DNA of 64,000 nt from contig NZ_CP150919.1 of the NCBI RefSeq assembly GCF_039909015.1, forward strand, positions 3,510,501 to 3,574,500. Reading direction: 5' to 3'. Below, piece after piece: positions 43,850 to 54,549 of this stretch. The notes under the pieces were generated by a model, which saw only the letters and a list, made by a program, of their open reading frames with translations, was not told the origin of the DNA and ran no database searches. Within the stretch, counting starts at the first letter, position 1. Every line of letters begins with the position of its first letter. This DNA is from Pseudomonas grandcourensis (GTDB taxonomy: Bacteria > Pseudomonadota > Gammaproteobacteria > Pseudomonadales > Pseudomonadaceae). The translations under genes were made by a program, and so were the position numbers.

Positions 43850-44776
43850 ATGAATACATCAACTGCCAAAGCTCACATGGACATTGCCCAACCCCAGCGC
43901 AAAAGCCGCGTGACCAATCCCGGCTGGTTCCTGGTCAGCCCTTCGGTGGCCTTGCTGCTGTTGTGGATGATCGTACCGCTGGGTATGACCGTCTACTTCT
44001 CGACAATTCGCTACAACTTGCTCAACCCCGGCGAGAACGAGTTCGTCGGGTTGGAAAACTTCACCTACTTCCTCACCGACTCGGGCTTCCTGCCCGGCGC
44101 CACCAACACGCTGTTGCTGGTAGGCAGCGTGCTGCTGATCAGTGTGGTGTTCGGTGTGCTGATCAGTGCGTTGCTTGAGGCCAGTGAGTTTTTCGGTCGC
44201 GGCATCGTGCGGGTGATGCTGATCTCTCCCTTCTTCATCATGCCCACCGTCGGCGCGCTTATCTGGAAAAACCTGATTTTCCATCCGGTGTCGGGGATCC
44301 TCGCTTACGTCTGGAAGCTGTTCGGCGCGCAACCGGTGGACTGGCTGGCGCACTACCCGCTGCTGTCGATCATCATCATTGTTTCGTGGCAATGGCTACC
44401 CTTCGCGATCCTGATCCTGATGACCGCCATGCAGTCCCTCGACCAGGAACAGAAGGAAGCCGCGCGCCTGGACGGCGCCGGGCCCATCGCGATTTTCTGG
44501 CACCTGACCCTGCCACACCTGGCGCGGCCGATCGCGGTGGTGGTGATGATCGAAACCATCTTCCTGCTCTCGGTGTTTGCCGAAATCTTCACCACCACCA
44601 ACGGCGGCCCCGGCTACGCCTCGACCAACCTCGCCTACCTGATCTACAACCAGGCGCTGGTGCAGTTCGACGTCGGCATGGCCTCGGCGGGCGGCCTGAT
44701 CGCCGTGGTCATCGCCAACATCGCCGCGATCATCCTGGTGCGGATGATCGGCAAAAACCTGACCGACAAAGCCTGA
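43850..44776 (+). CDS. mtlF: MtlF: polyol ABC transporter permease
   Basis: A 308-residue MalF-type inner-membrane permease with about six helices. The EAA loop is visible as EQKEAARLDGAGPIAIFWHLTLP. No strong ribosome binding site precedes the ATG at 43850; an in-frame ATG at 43877 is an alternative start after a hydrophilic leader. It forms the channel with MtlG. It is the first gene after the intra-operon REP pair. Confidence 0.89.
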   Translation: MNTSTAKAHMDIAQPQRKSRVTNPGWFLVSPSVALLLLWMIVPLGMTVYFSTIRYNLLNPGENEFVGLENFTYFLTDSGFLPGATNTLLLVGSVLLISVVFGVLISALLEASEFFGRGIVRVMLISPFFIMPTVGALIWKNLIFHPVSGILAYVWKLFGAQPVDWLAHYPLLSIIIIVSWQWLPFAILILMTAMQSLDQEQKEAARLDGAGPIAIFWHLTLPHLARPIAVVVMIETIFLLSVFAEIFTTTNGGPGYASTNLAYLIYNQALVQFDVGMASAGGLIAVVIANIAAIILVRMIGKNLTDKA

Positions 44777-44784
44777 GGCCTGCC

Positions 44785-45615
<831 letters not shown>

Positions 45616-45648
45616 CCCCCAAAGAATAAGCACAAAAGGAGCGCCACC

Positions 45649-46752
45649 ATGGCCAACCTGAAAATCAAGAATCTGCAAAAAGGCTTCGAAGGCTTTTCCA
45701 TCATCAAGGGCATCGACCTGGAAGTGAACGACAAGGAGTTCGTGGTTTTCGTCGGCCCGTCGGGCTGCGGTAAATCCACGCTGCTGCGGTTGATCGCGGG
45801 GCTTGAGGAAGTCAGCGACGGCACCATCGAGCTCGATGGCCGCGACATCACCGAAGTGAGCCCGGCCAAGCGCGACCTCGCAATGGTGTTCCAGACGTAC
45901 GCCCTGTACCCGCACATGAGCGTGCGCAAGAACATGTCGTTCGCCCTCGACCTGGCCGGCGTGGCGAAAGCCGAAGTGGAGAAAAAGGTCGGCGAAGCGG
46001 CGCGCATCCTCGAACTGGGGCCGATGCTGGAGCGCAAGCCCAAACAACTGTCCGGCGGTCAGCGCCAACGCGTGGCGATTGGCCGGGCCATCGTGCGCAA
46101 CCCGAAAGTCTTCCTGTTCGACGAGCCGTTGTCCAACCTCGATGCGGCCCTGCGGGTGCAGATGCGCCTGGAACTGTTGCGCCTGCACAAAGAACTGCAA
46201 GCCACGATGATCTACGTGACTCACGATCAGGTCGAAGCGATGACCATGGCCGACAAAGTGGTCGTACTCAATGGCGGCAAGATCGAGCAAGTCGGTTCGC
46301 CGCTGGATCTCTATCACCAGCCTGCCAATCTGTTCGTCGCCGGTTTCCTGGGGACGCCGAAAATGGGCTTCCTCAAGGGCAAGGTCACCCGCGTCGACAA
46401 CCAGGGTTGCGAAGTGCAACTGGACGCCGGAACCCGCATCAACCTGCCCTTGAGCGGCAGGAATCTGAGCGTCGGCAGTGCGGTGACGCTGGGCATTCGC
46501 CCGGAGCATCTGGAGTTGGCCAAACCCGGCGACTGCACCTTGCAGGTCACCGCCGATGTCAGCGAACGCCTGGGCAGCGACACCTTCTGCCACGTCCGGA
46601 CGGCATCCGGCGAAGCCCTGACCCTGCGCGTTCGCGGCGATCTGGCCAGCCGCTACGGTGAATCCCTGAGCCTGCATCTGGATGCGCAACACTGCCATTT
46701 ATTCGATGCCGACGGCGTGGCGTTGACCCGCCCGCTGCGCGTCGCTGCCTGA
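45649..46752 (+). CDS. mtlK: MtlK: polyol ABC transporter ATP-binding protein
   Basis: A 367-residue MalK/UgpC-type ATPase. Walker A is GPSGCGKST, the signature is [14 protein letters not shown] and Walker B is [14 protein letters not shown]-terminal TOBE regulatory domain (about 235-365, [11 protein letters not shown]) is present. Length is normal for the family. Completes the mannitol importer MtlEFGK. Confidence 0.92.
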   Translation: MANLKIKNLQKGFEGFSIIKGIDLEVNDKEFVVFVGPSGCGKSTLLRLIAGLEEVSDGTIELDGRDITEVSPAKRDLAMVFQTYALYPHMSVRKNMSFALDLAGVAKAEVEKKVGEAARILELGPMLERKPKQLSGGQRQRVAIGRAIVRNPKVFLFDEPLSNLDAALRVQMRLELLRLHKELQATMIYVTHDQVEAMTMADKVVVLNGGKIEQVGSPLDLYHQPANLFVAGFLGTPKMGFLKGKVTRVDNQGCEVQLDAGTRINLPLSGRNLSVGSAVTLGIRPEHLELAKPGDCTLQVTADVSERLGSDTFCHVRTASGEALTLRVRGDLASRYGESLSLHLDAQHCHLFDADGVALTRPLRVAA

Positions 46753-46768
46753 TTTCAGAGAGCCTGCG

Positions 46769-48241
46769 ATGAAACTGAACAAACTCAACCTCAACCGCCT
46801 GGCCCCTGAAGTGGTCCTGCCCGCCTACGCCTTGGGCGAGACCCGCCAAGGCATCGCGCACATCGGCGTCGGCGGTTTCCACCGTGCCCATCAGGCGTAC
46901 TACACCGACGCCTTGATGAATACCGGTGAAGGCCTGGACTGGGCCATCTGCGGTGTCGGCCTGCGCGCTGAAGACCGCCGTGCCCGTGACGATCTCAAGG
47001 ATCAGGATTATCTGTTCACCCTGTTCGAACTTGGCGATCGCGACGACACCGAAGTGCGGGTGATCGGCGCCATCCGCGACATGCTGCTGGCCGAAGACGA
47101 CGCCCAGGCATTGATCGACAAACTGGCCAGCCCCGAGATCCGCATCGTCTCGCTGACCATCACCGAAGGCGGTTACTGCATCGACGACAGCACCGGCGAG
47201 TTCATGGCGCACTTGCCGCAGATCCAGCATGACCTGGCGCACCCTGGCACCCCGATAACCGTGTTCGGTTTCCTCTGTGCGGCACTGGCCAGGCGCCGCG
47301 CCGCCGGCACAGTGGCCTTCACCCTGATGTCCTGCGATAACCTGCCCCACAACGGCGCCGTCACCCGCAAGGCTCTGCTGGCCTTCGCCGCCTTGCGCGA
47401 CAGCCAGTTGCGCGACTGGATCGACACCAACGTCAGTTTCCCCAACGCGATGGTCGACCGCATCACGCCGATGACCAGCACCCTTCATCGCCTGCAACTG
47501 GCGGACCGGCATGGCGTGGACGATGCCTGGCCGGTGGTTTGCGAACCCTTCGCGCAATGGGTGCTGGAAGACCGGTTCGTCAACGGTCGACCGGCCTGGG
47601 AAAAGGTCGGCGTGCAATTCACCGACGACGTCACGCCCTACGAAGAAATGAAGATCAAGCTGCTCAACGGCAGTCATCTGGCGTTGACGTACCTGGGGTT
47701 CCTGAAGGGTTACCGCTTCGTCCACGAGGCCATGAACGACCCGCTGTTCGTGCGTTACATGCGCGCCTACATGGACCTGGACGTGACGCCACAGCTGCCG
47801 GCGGTGCCGGGAATCGACTTGAGCGAATACAAGAACACCCTGATGGCGCGGTTTTCCAATCAGGCGATTGCCGATCAGCTTGAACGGGTGTGTTCGGACG
47901 GCTCGTCGAAGTTTCCGAAATTCACCGTACCAACCATCAACCGCTTGATCGCCGATGGCCGCGAGACCAAGCGCGCGGCTTTGGTGGTGGCGGCGTGGGC
48001 GCTGTACCTCAAGGGCGTGGATGAACAAGGCGAGACCTACACGATTGCGGATCCGCGGGCGGCGTTCTGCCAGGCACTGGTGGCCGATGATGTGCTGATT
48101 ACCCAGCGCTTGCTGGCGGTCGAGGAGATTTTCGGCACGCAGATTGCGCGCTCGCCGGAGTTTGTCGCGGCGTTCGAGTGGTGCTGCAACAGTTTGCGCG
48201 AGGTTGGGGTGTCGCGGACGTTGGAGCGGGTGCTGGCTTGA
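46769..48241 (+). CDS. mtlD: MtlD: mannitol 2-dehydrogenase
   Basis: A 490-residue polyol-specific long-chain dehydrogenase that oxidises D-mannitol (also D-arabitol and sorbitol) to the ketose with NAD+. The N-terminal Rossmann fold includes HIGVGGFHRAHQAYY, and the catalytic signature with Lys, Asn and His is in KIKLLNGSHLAL. Starts 16 bases after mtlK. A short REP palindrome lies in the 74-bp gap before mtlY. Confidence 0.93.
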   Translation: MKLNKLNLNRLAPEVVLPAYALGETRQGIAHIGVGGFHRAHQAYYTDALMNTGEGLDWAICGVGLRAEDRRARDDLKDQDYLFTLFELGDRDDTEVRVIGAIRDMLLAEDDAQALIDKLASPEIRIVSLTITEGGYCIDDSTGEFMAHLPQIQHDLAHPGTPITVFGFLCAALARRRAAGTVAFTLMSCDNLPHNGAVTRKALLAFAALRDSQLRDWIDTNVSFPNAMVDRITPMTSTLHRLQLADRHGVDDAWPVVCEPFAQWVLEDRFVNGRPAWEKVGVQFTDDVTPYEEMKIKLLNGSHLALTYLGFLKGYRFVHEAMNDPLFVRYMRAYMDLDVTPQLPAVPGIDLSEYKNTLMARFSNQAIADQLERVCSDGSSKFPKFTVPTINRLIADGRETKRAALVVAAWALYLKGVDEQGETYTIADPRAAFCQALVADDVLITQRLLAVEEIFGTQIARSPEFVAAFEWCCNSLREVGVSRTLERVLA

Positions 48242-48265
48242 GGTCGGTGGTGTAGCAACTGCCGT

Positions 48266-48287
48266 CATCGCGAGCCTGCTCGCGATG
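48266..48287. repeat. Short REP palindrome between mtlD and mtlY
   Basis: CATCGCGAG pairs with CTCGCGATG around CCTG: a compact perfect hairpin of the same repeat family, within the operon. Confidence 0.75.
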
Positions 48288-48315
48288 AGGGTTTACTGAT
48301 TTCCAAGGATCTTGC

Positions 48316-49821
48316 ATGACAACCCGACAACTCTTCCTCGGCATCGATTGCGGCACCCAGGGCACCAAAGCCATCATCCTCGATGCAGCCAATGGTGAAG
48401 TGCTAGGCCTGGGAGCCGCCAGCCACAGCCTGATCAGCGGCCCCAATGGCCGTCGCGAACAGGACACCCGGCAGTGGCTGGAAGCCTTCGCCACCGCCAC
48501 CCGTCGCGCCCTCCTCGCGGCCAAAGTCGATGGTCAGTCGATTCTCGGCATTGGCGTCTCCGGTCAGCAACACGGCCTGGTGCTGCTCGACGATCAGGGC
48601 AAGGTGTTGCGTGCGGCCAAACTCTGGTGCGATACCGAAACCACCCCGGAAAATGATCGACTGCTGGCCCACCTCGGTGGCGAAAAGGGTTCGCTGGAGC
48701 GCCTCGGCGTGGTCATCGCGCCGGGCTACACCGTCTCCAAGCTGTTATGGACCAAAGAGCAGCATCCCGAGGTGTTCTCCCGGATCGCCCGCATCTTGCT
48801 GCCCCACGATTACCTCAACCACTGGCTCACGGGCCGCAGTTGCAGCGAATACGGTGATGCCTCGGGCACCGGGTATTTCAATGTGCGAACGCGCCAGTGG
48901 GATGTGCAATTGTTGCGTGACATCGACCCCAGCGGGCGCCTGCAAGCCGCGCTGCCGGAAGTGATCGATGCCCACCAGGCGGTCGGTACCATTCTCCCGG
49001 ACATCGCCGAACATCTGGGTATAAACCCGAAGGCCCTGGTCTCTTGCGGCGGCGGTGACAACATGATGGGCGCCATCGGCACCGGCAACATCCAGCCCGG
49101 TGCAATCACCATGAGCCTCGGCTCGTCGGGCACGGTGTACGCCTACGCCGATCAGCCGAACGTCGCCGCGGATGCCGCGGTAGCCACCTTCTGTTCTTCG
49201 AGCGGCGGCTGGTTGCCTTTGATCTGCACCATGAACCTGACCAATGCCACCGGCCTGATTCGTGACCTGCTGGAGCTCGACATCGATCAGTTCAACGAGC
49301 TGGTTGCCCAGGCGCCGATCGGTGCCGACGGTGTTTGCATGCTGCCGTTCTTCAATGGCGAGCGGGTGCCCGCCCTGCCCCATGCCAGCGCCGGCCTGTC
49401 GGGCCTGACCATGACTAACCTGACCCGGGCCAATCTGTGCCGCGCAGTGGTTGAGGGCACGACGTTCGGTTTGCGCTACGGACTGGACCTGCTACGCCAC
49501 AATGGCTTACAAAACCGCAGCATTCGGCTGATCGGCGGTGGCTCGAAAAGTGCGATCTGGCGGCAAATCGTCGCCGACACCATGAATACACCGGTGATCT
49601 GCACCGAACAAAGCGAGGCCGCTGCCTTGGGTGCGGCGATTCAGGCGGCCTGGTGCGTCTCCCGGGCGAACGGGCGCGAAGACAACCTGGCGGATTTGTG
49701 CGAGCGCTGCGTAAAACTCGACCCGGCCAGTAAAACCCTGCCGGTCGCCGACAATGTACAAGCCTGTCAGCTGGCGTATGAACGCTATCAACAGCAAGTC
49801 GCAACCCTAATTAAAGAGTGA
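48316..49821 (+). CDS. mtlY: MtlY: xylulokinase
   Basis: A 501-residue FGGY carbohydrate kinase. The phosphate-binding start is GIDCGTQGTKAIILDA, followed by GVSGQQHGLVLLD. The catalytic region is SCGGGDNMMGAIGTG, and IRLIGGGSKSAIWRQIVAD closes the ATP site. It phosphorylates D-xylulose, the product of arabitol oxidation by MtlD. AAGGA precedes the ATG. Six bases separate it from mtlZ. Confidence 0.92.
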   Translation: MTTRQLFLGIDCGTQGTKAIILDAANGEVLGLGAASHSLISGPNGRREQDTRQWLEAFATATRRALLAAKVDGQSILGIGVSGQQHGLVLLDDQGKVLRAAKLWCDTETTPENDRLLAHLGGEKGSLERLGVVIAPGYTVSKLLWTKEQHPEVFSRIARILLPHDYLNHWLTGRSCSEYGDASGTGYFNVRTRQWDVQLLRDIDPSGRLQAALPEVIDAHQAVGTILPDIAEHLGINPKALVSCGGGDNMMGAIGTGNIQPGAITMSLGSSGTVYAYADQPNVAADAAVATFCSSSGGWLPLICTMNLTNATGLIRDLLELDIDQFNELVAQAPIGADGVCMLPFFNGERVPALPHASAGLSGLTMTNLTRANLCRAVVEGTTFGLRYGLDLLRHNGLQNRSIRLIGGGSKSAIWRQIVADTMNTPVICTEQSEAAALGAAIQAAWCVSRANGREDNLADLCERCVKLDPASKTLPVADNVQACQLAYERYQQQVATLIKE

Positions 49822-49827
49822 ACAACT

Positions 49828-50772
49828 ATGTACCTGGTGTGTGGCGAAGCGCTGTTCGATTTTTTCAGTGAAAACGACGCCAGTGGGCTGGCGTCCAAAG
49901 TGAACTTCAAGGCCATTGCCGGTGGCTCGCCGTTCAACGTGGCGGTGGGCTTGCGCCGCTTGGGCGTGGACGCGGCGCTGTTGGCCGGGTTGTCCACCGA
50001 CTACCTGGGCCGGCGCCTGCTGCAAGTGTTGCAGGATGAGGGCGTGTGCCAGGACTACCTGCTGGATTTTGCCGCGCCGACCACCCTGGCAATGGTCGCC
50101 GTGGGGGCCAATGGCTCGCCGCAGTACAGCTTCCGTGGCGAAGGCTGCGCGGATCGACAGTTGCAACCGGAACACCTGCCGGCACTCGGGCCTGAAGTGC
50201 GCGGCCTGCATATCGGCTCGTTTTCCGTGGTGGTGCAGCCGATTGCCGACACGCTATTGGCATTGGTGCGCCGGGAGAGCGGCAAGCGCCTGATCAGCCT
50301 CGATCCGAACGTGCGCCTGAACCCGGAGCCGGACATCGACTTGTGGCGTAACCGGATCGCGACGCTGGTGGAGTTGGCCGACCTGATCAAGGTCAGCGAC
50401 GAGGACCTGCATCTGTTGTACCCAGGCAAGGACCCGGCGCAGGTGATCGAAGGCTGGTTGCAGCACCGCTGTCAGCTGGTCTTCCTGACCCGGGGTGGCG
50501 CTGGCGCTAGCGTGTTCAGCCGGGCTCACGGTTCGTGGTCGACTCCCGCCTCTGCGGTAAAAATAGTCGACACCGTGGGCGCGGGCGATACCTTTCAGGC
50601 GGCGCTGATTACCTGGTTGACCGAACAGCAACTGGACTCGGTAGAGGGTGTGAAACAACTTGGCCGCGAGCAGATCGACCGCATGCTGAAGTTCGCGGTT
50701 CAGGCGGCGGCGCTGACGTGCAGCAAGACCGGGCCGGACTTGCCTTATCGCAAGCAACTGGATTTGCGCTGA
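49828..50772 (+). CDS. mtlZ: MtlZ: fructokinase
   Basis: A 314-residue PfkB-family sugar kinase. The N-terminal substrate signature is AGGSPFNVAVGLRRLG and the C-terminal ATP/catalytic signature is DTVGAGDTFQAALI, with the catalytic Asp in GAGD. It phosphorylates the D-fructose made from mannitol or sorbitol by MtlD. Last gene of the mannitol operon; only a REP half-element, no clear terminator, follows. Confidence 0.92.
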   Translation: MYLVCGEALFDFFSENDASGLASKVNFKAIAGGSPFNVAVGLRRLGVDAALLAGLSTDYLGRRLLQVLQDEGVCQDYLLDFAAPTTLAMVAVGANGSPQYSFRGEGCADRQLQPEHLPALGPEVRGLHIGSFSVVVQPIADTLLALVRRESGKRLISLDPNVRLNPEPDIDLWRNRIATLVELADLIKVSDEDLHLLYPGKDPAQVIEGWLQHRCQLVFLTRGGAGASVFSRAHGSWSTPASAVKIVDTVGAGDTFQAALITWLTEQQLDSVEGVKQLGREQIDRMLKFAVQAAALTCSKTGPDLPYRKQLDLR

Positions 50773-50783
50773 GTGCGAGGGCC

Positions 50784-50810
50784 TCATCGCGAGCAGGCTC
50801 GCTGCCACAG
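50784..50810. repeat. REP-type element after mtlZ
   Basis: TCATCGCGAGCAGGCTCGCT followed by GCCACAG: a single inverse-orientation copy of the window's REP family, twelve bases after the operon's last stop codon. Confidence 0.75.
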
Positions 50811-50931
50811 GGTTGCGGGTGGTTCAAAGCATTTGTGTCCACCCTTGTTCGCAATGACTTTCCATCAGGCGCCCTATGGTCTTAACTGATACACAGGATC
50901 GCGCATCCGCGACAGGCGGTGTTCAGCCGGG

Positions 50932-50948
50932 TTAACCCTCGCTTAACC
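50932..50948 (+). promoter_or_regulatory. TTAACC direct repeat, OmpR/PhoB-type site
   Basis: TTAACC-CTCGC-TTAACC is a perfect 6-bp direct repeat with 11-bp periodicity, the pattern bound by OmpR-family response regulators. It lies 115 bases upstream of the DUF2790 gene ATG. The regulator is not known. Confidence 0.45.
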
Positions 50949-51062
50949 GTGCGATCCGACACTTCACTGGACCGCACGCCCTCAGACTGTTCTGACGCCC
51001 AGTGCGGCAAGTTCGACAAGCGACACATCGAACTGACATTCCGTCCGCACCGGAGATCGCTG

Positions 51063-51329
51063 ATGAACACTCGCACCCTGCTGGTTACCGCCGCCCTCGC
51101 CTGCACCGCGTTTTCCGGTCTGGCTCAGGCCGATGACACCACCACCTCGCAAGCCGTGCCCTATCACTACGGCATGCCATTGCATGTCAGCAAAGTGATT
51201 TCACTGACCGAGCCAGACACCCTGGAGTGCAAAGTGGTGAAGGCCGAGATGAAGTACATCGATGACACGGGGAAACCCGCAGAAATTTCCTACCGCAAAC
51301 TGTCCGACGCTTGCGAGAACCAGAGCTGA
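51063..51329 (+). CDS. DUF2790 small periplasmic protein
   Basis: An 88-residue protein with a Sec signal peptide (MNTRTLLVTAALACTAFSGLAQA, cleavage after residue about 23) and a compact mature domain with two Cys residues (LECKVVKAEMKYIDD and SDACENQS) that could form a disulphide. The pattern Y-G-M-P-L-H-V followed by YIDDTGKPAEISYRKLS matches Pseudomonas DUF2790 proteins, whose function is unknown. ATG at 51063 is preceded by GGAGATCGCTG. It is a single-gene unit, possibly under an OmpR-type regulator. Confidence 0.83.
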   Translation: MNTRTLLVTAALACTAFSGLAQADDTTTSQAVPYHYGMPLHVSKVISLTEPDTLECKVVKAEMKYIDDTGKPAEISYRKLSDACENQS

Positions 51330-51420
51330 CAGAAAAGTCTGATTTGGTACCTGGCGGTATTCCTTTGAGGGTTGCGGCGCTATGCTCTAGCGCCTCCCTC
51401 TCTGCCCGCAAGGATTGGCC

Positions 51421-51816
51421 ATGCAGTTGTCGTTTCGCACGCTGTCGACGTTTACCGCCGCCTTATGTCTTTTGCTGAGCCTGGTTTGGGGCTTTGCACC
51501 GCAATGGTTATTATCGTTCTGGGATATCGAGTTTTCATTCGCGGCGGGATTGGTCGCGCGACGTACCGCCGTGCTGTTTGGGGCGTTGAGCGTGATCTCT
51601 TTTCTGGTTCGCAACGAGCCCCCTTGCGCAACCCGCAATGCGCTGAGCCTCGGCTTCGTCGTCGGCTGTTGGGGATTGGCTGTGCTGGGTTTTGTCGAAT
51701 GGCTCGACGGCCATGTCGGGCCGGGCATTTTGCTGGCGGTCGGGGTTGAACTGGCGCTGGGCCTGGCGTTCTTCCAGACCCGGCGCGTGTCCGTCGAACT
51801 CGAAACAGCAGGCTAG
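51421..51816 (+). CDS. Small inner-membrane protein of unknown function
   Basis: A 131-residue protein with four hydrophobic helices (about residues 8-30, 42-65, 75-97 and 100-120). AAGGA lies seven bases before the ATG at 51421; a TTG two codons upstream is not needed. No catalytic motif is seen. It is convergent with the DUF1652 gene, with a four-base overlap at the stops. Confidence 0.7.
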   Translation: MQLSFRTLSTFTAALCLLLSLVWGFAPQWLLSFWDIEFSFAAGLVARRTAVLFGALSVISFLVRNEPPCATRNALSLGFVVGCWGLAVLGFVEWLDGHVGPGILLAVGVELALGLAFFQTRRVSVELETAG

Positions 51817-52079
51817 AGCGCTTTGCCCAGCATGGAGTGCGGTTCGACCTCGCCGTGATGTTGTCTGGAACGCAGTTGGGCAATCAACTCGTTGATTTCC
51901 CGACAACCATTGAGCCCGGAGGCATCGATGCCTGTGACCAATAGATCGAGCTGATCGGTTTGCCCGTCTGCATAGACCTTGACGGTCATCGACAGGTCCG
52001 GTGACAGGGTGCACTGGCAGCGCTTGGGTAGAAAACTGCTTTCGATGATATTGCGAATTTCCAAGGCAGAAAGAAACAT
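51813..52079 (-). CDS. DUF1652 family protein
   Basis: An 88-residue soluble protein beginning MFLSALEIRNIIESSFLPKRC, the recognisable start of Pseudomonas DUF1652 proteins. It has CTLSPDLSMTVKVYADG and a C-terminal INELIAQLR helix. AAAGGAGGG precedes the ATG at 52079, clearly deciding the start. Function unknown. The gene stands alone and its 3' end touches the membrane-protein gene. Confidence 0.82.
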   Translation of the reverse strand: MFLSALEIRNIIESSFLPKRCQCTLSPDLSMTVKVYADGQTDQLDLLVTGIDASGLNGCREINELIAQLRSRQHHGEVEPHSMLGKAL

Positions 52080-52358
52080 GGCGACTCCCTCCTTTGTGAG
52101 ACTGCTCGACGATCTTTGCTTGCTCATTTGAAATCCCGGCAAGCTTCAAGGACAGCTACAGCATAAAACATACCCTGAACTTCGTTGTGCAGTTCATCGG
52201 CAATTCAAGAGTCCGGACGAGTTACCTGTAAAGCCTGTCATGCAATTTGCAATTATAGACCCTGGCGTCCCTGCAATTTGCGCACCGGGCATCCCGGGTT
52301 TGCATTCACTGCACATGACAGTGAAAATGCCGCCCTTCACTTCAAGCAAGGAGGCATC

Positions 52359-52841
52359 ATGAATTCGTTGACCGTTAACGCTTGCACAGCGCTGTTCGCA
52401 CTGGGGCTTGCCGGCGTAGCGCACGCCACCAAACTCGAAGACACCGCACCCTATCCGAAAGCAGAAAGCGGGTTTACCCGCCAGGTGATCCACCTCGCGC
52501 CACAGACTCGGGAGAACGACTTCCAGGTCGAGATCCTGGCTGGCAAGACCATGACTGTCGACTGCAACAACCCGCGTCTGGGCGGCATTCTCGAGGAGAA
52601 GAACCTCGAGGGTTGGGGGTATCCGTTCTATCGCCTGGAAAAAGTCATTGGCCCGATGAGCACGCTGATGGCCTGCCCGGCGGGCACCAGCAAGCAGGGT
52701 TTTGTACCGGTGGTCGGTGACGGTTTCCTGCTGCGTTACAACAGCAAGTTGCCGCTTGTGCTGTACGTGCCCAAGGACATCGAAGTGCGCTATCGGATCT
52801 GGTCGGCCTCGACCAAGGTCGAGAAAGCCGTGCAGGAATAA
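52359..52841 (+). CDS. eco: Ecotin, periplasmic serine protease inhibitor
   Basis: A 160-residue protein with a Sec signal peptide (cleavage near VAHA, residue about 23) followed by an ecotin domain: [47 protein letters not shown] and [14 protein letters not shown]. The reactive loop reads [12 protein letters not shown], with Met at the P1 position as in E. coli ecotin, and two Cys residues that fit the ecotin disulphide. It protects the cell from host or environmental trypsin-like and elastase-like proteases. AAGGAGG precedes the ATG. It is convergent with the threonine dehydratase. Confidence 0.92.
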   Translation: MNSLTVNACTALFALGLAGVAHATKLEDTAPYPKAESGFTRQVIHLAPQTRENDFQVEILAGKTMTVDCNNPRLGGILEEKNLEGWGYPFYRLEKVIGPMSTLMACPAGTSKQGFVPVVGDGFLLRYNSKLPLVLYVPKDIEVRYRIWSASTKVEKAVQE

Positions 52842-52892
52842 CCCGGCCATCCGGCGGACGCTCGCGGTGCCCGCTGTCGACCGGCCCATGCA

Positions 52893-53906
<1,014 letters not shown>

Positions 53907-53946
53907 GGTCGTCTCCTGACATTATTCGGGGATCGGGAGACAGAAA

Positions 53947-53972
53947 GTAAAAACCCGCCTCCAGGGCGGGTT
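53947..53972 (-). terminator. Attenuator terminator before the threonine dehydratase gene
   Basis: On the minus strand AACCCGCC, a CTGGA loop, GGCGGGTT and then TTT form a strong intrinsic terminator located 40 bases upstream of the ATG, so it must act as a regulated leader terminator. GGCGGG at the end of the leader-peptide frame (53995-54000) can pair with CCCGCC of the 5' arm to make an antiterminator. Confidence 0.8.
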
Positions 53973-53990
53973 GGGTGCTGCAGTCGTGAG

Positions 53991-54056
53991 CTAGCCCGCC
54001 AAATGAGGAATGGCGGTAATAATGCTTGGCTGGCAGCGCAATACGGTAGAAGTCAT
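53991..54056 (-). CDS. Attenuator leader peptide for threonine dehydratase
   Basis: A 21-codon frame, ATG at 54056 to TAG at 53991, too short for standard gene calls. Its product starts MTSTVLRCQP and continues with Ser-Ile-Ile-Thr-Ala-Ile, so it has three Thr, three Ile, one Val and two Leu among 21 residues. Ribosome stalling at the Ile-Ile-Thr run when charged tRNA is scarce would leave the GGCGGG at its end free to pair with the terminator's 5' arm. This fits classical ilv-type attenuation of the downstream gene. No strong Shine-Dalgarno was identified. Confidence 0.7.
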   Translation of the reverse strand: MTSTVLRCQPSIITAIPHLAG

Positions 54057-54153
54057 GGCTCGAAATTAGCCGTACGTTGATGGCAAGTCAATGGCAAGTT
54101 TGCGGTGGTCGCTATAGGCTACTGGTTCTATTCATTGCCCAAGGAAGGAAAAC

Positions 54154-54489
54154 ATGAAGGCCATCGCCCTGCCCCTTATCGCCTTGATCGCTTTTACCGG
54201 CTACACGGTTTCAGTGATGCTCCAGGCCGAACAATCGCTGATCGACTTCGGCATCAGCCTGATGTCACGCCCCAATACCGCGCAGGTGGTGATCGATCTT
54301 TACCTGCTGGCAACACTGGCGGGGCTCTGGATGTATCAGGATGCGCGAAAACGCGGGCAGTCGGTGGTTTCTGTGGTGCCTTATCTGCTGATCACCGCAG
54401 TGTTTGTTTCGATTGGGCCATTGTTGTATCTGGTGGTACGCGGGTTTCAGGATCAGAAGAGATCGGTTGCCGCGACTCGGCAGGTCTGA
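54154..54489 (+). CDS. DUF2834-type small membrane protein
   Basis: A 111-residue inner-membrane protein with three hydrophobic helices (about residues 3-22, 45-62 and 72-97) and the sequence LYLLATLAGLWMYQDARKRG between them, typical of DUF2834-like proteins. AAGGAAGG lies before the ATG. Function unknown. Divergent from the threonine dehydratase leader. Confidence 0.7.
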   Translation: MKAIALPLIALIAFTGYTVSVMLQAEQSLIDFGISLMSRPNTAQVVIDLYLLATLAGLWMYQDARKRGQSVVSVVPYLLITAVFVSIGPLLYLVVRGFQDQKRSVAATRQV

Positions 54490-54549
54490 CCCGTCCCAAT
54501 GATGGGGCTTGACATTGCTATCGCGGCTGCAGAACTCGCCAACGGCAGG

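Noticed and set aside
44386..44784. Upstream extension of the mtlG frame through mtlF
   Set aside because: The 133 extra codons are Arg/Asp-rich and out of frame with mtlF; mtlG starts at 44785 with the family length.
46559..48268. 569-codon open frame on the minus strand opposite mtlD
   Set aside because: Shadow frame over the well-identified mannitol dehydrogenase; composition is typical of antisense translation and there is no ribosome binding site.
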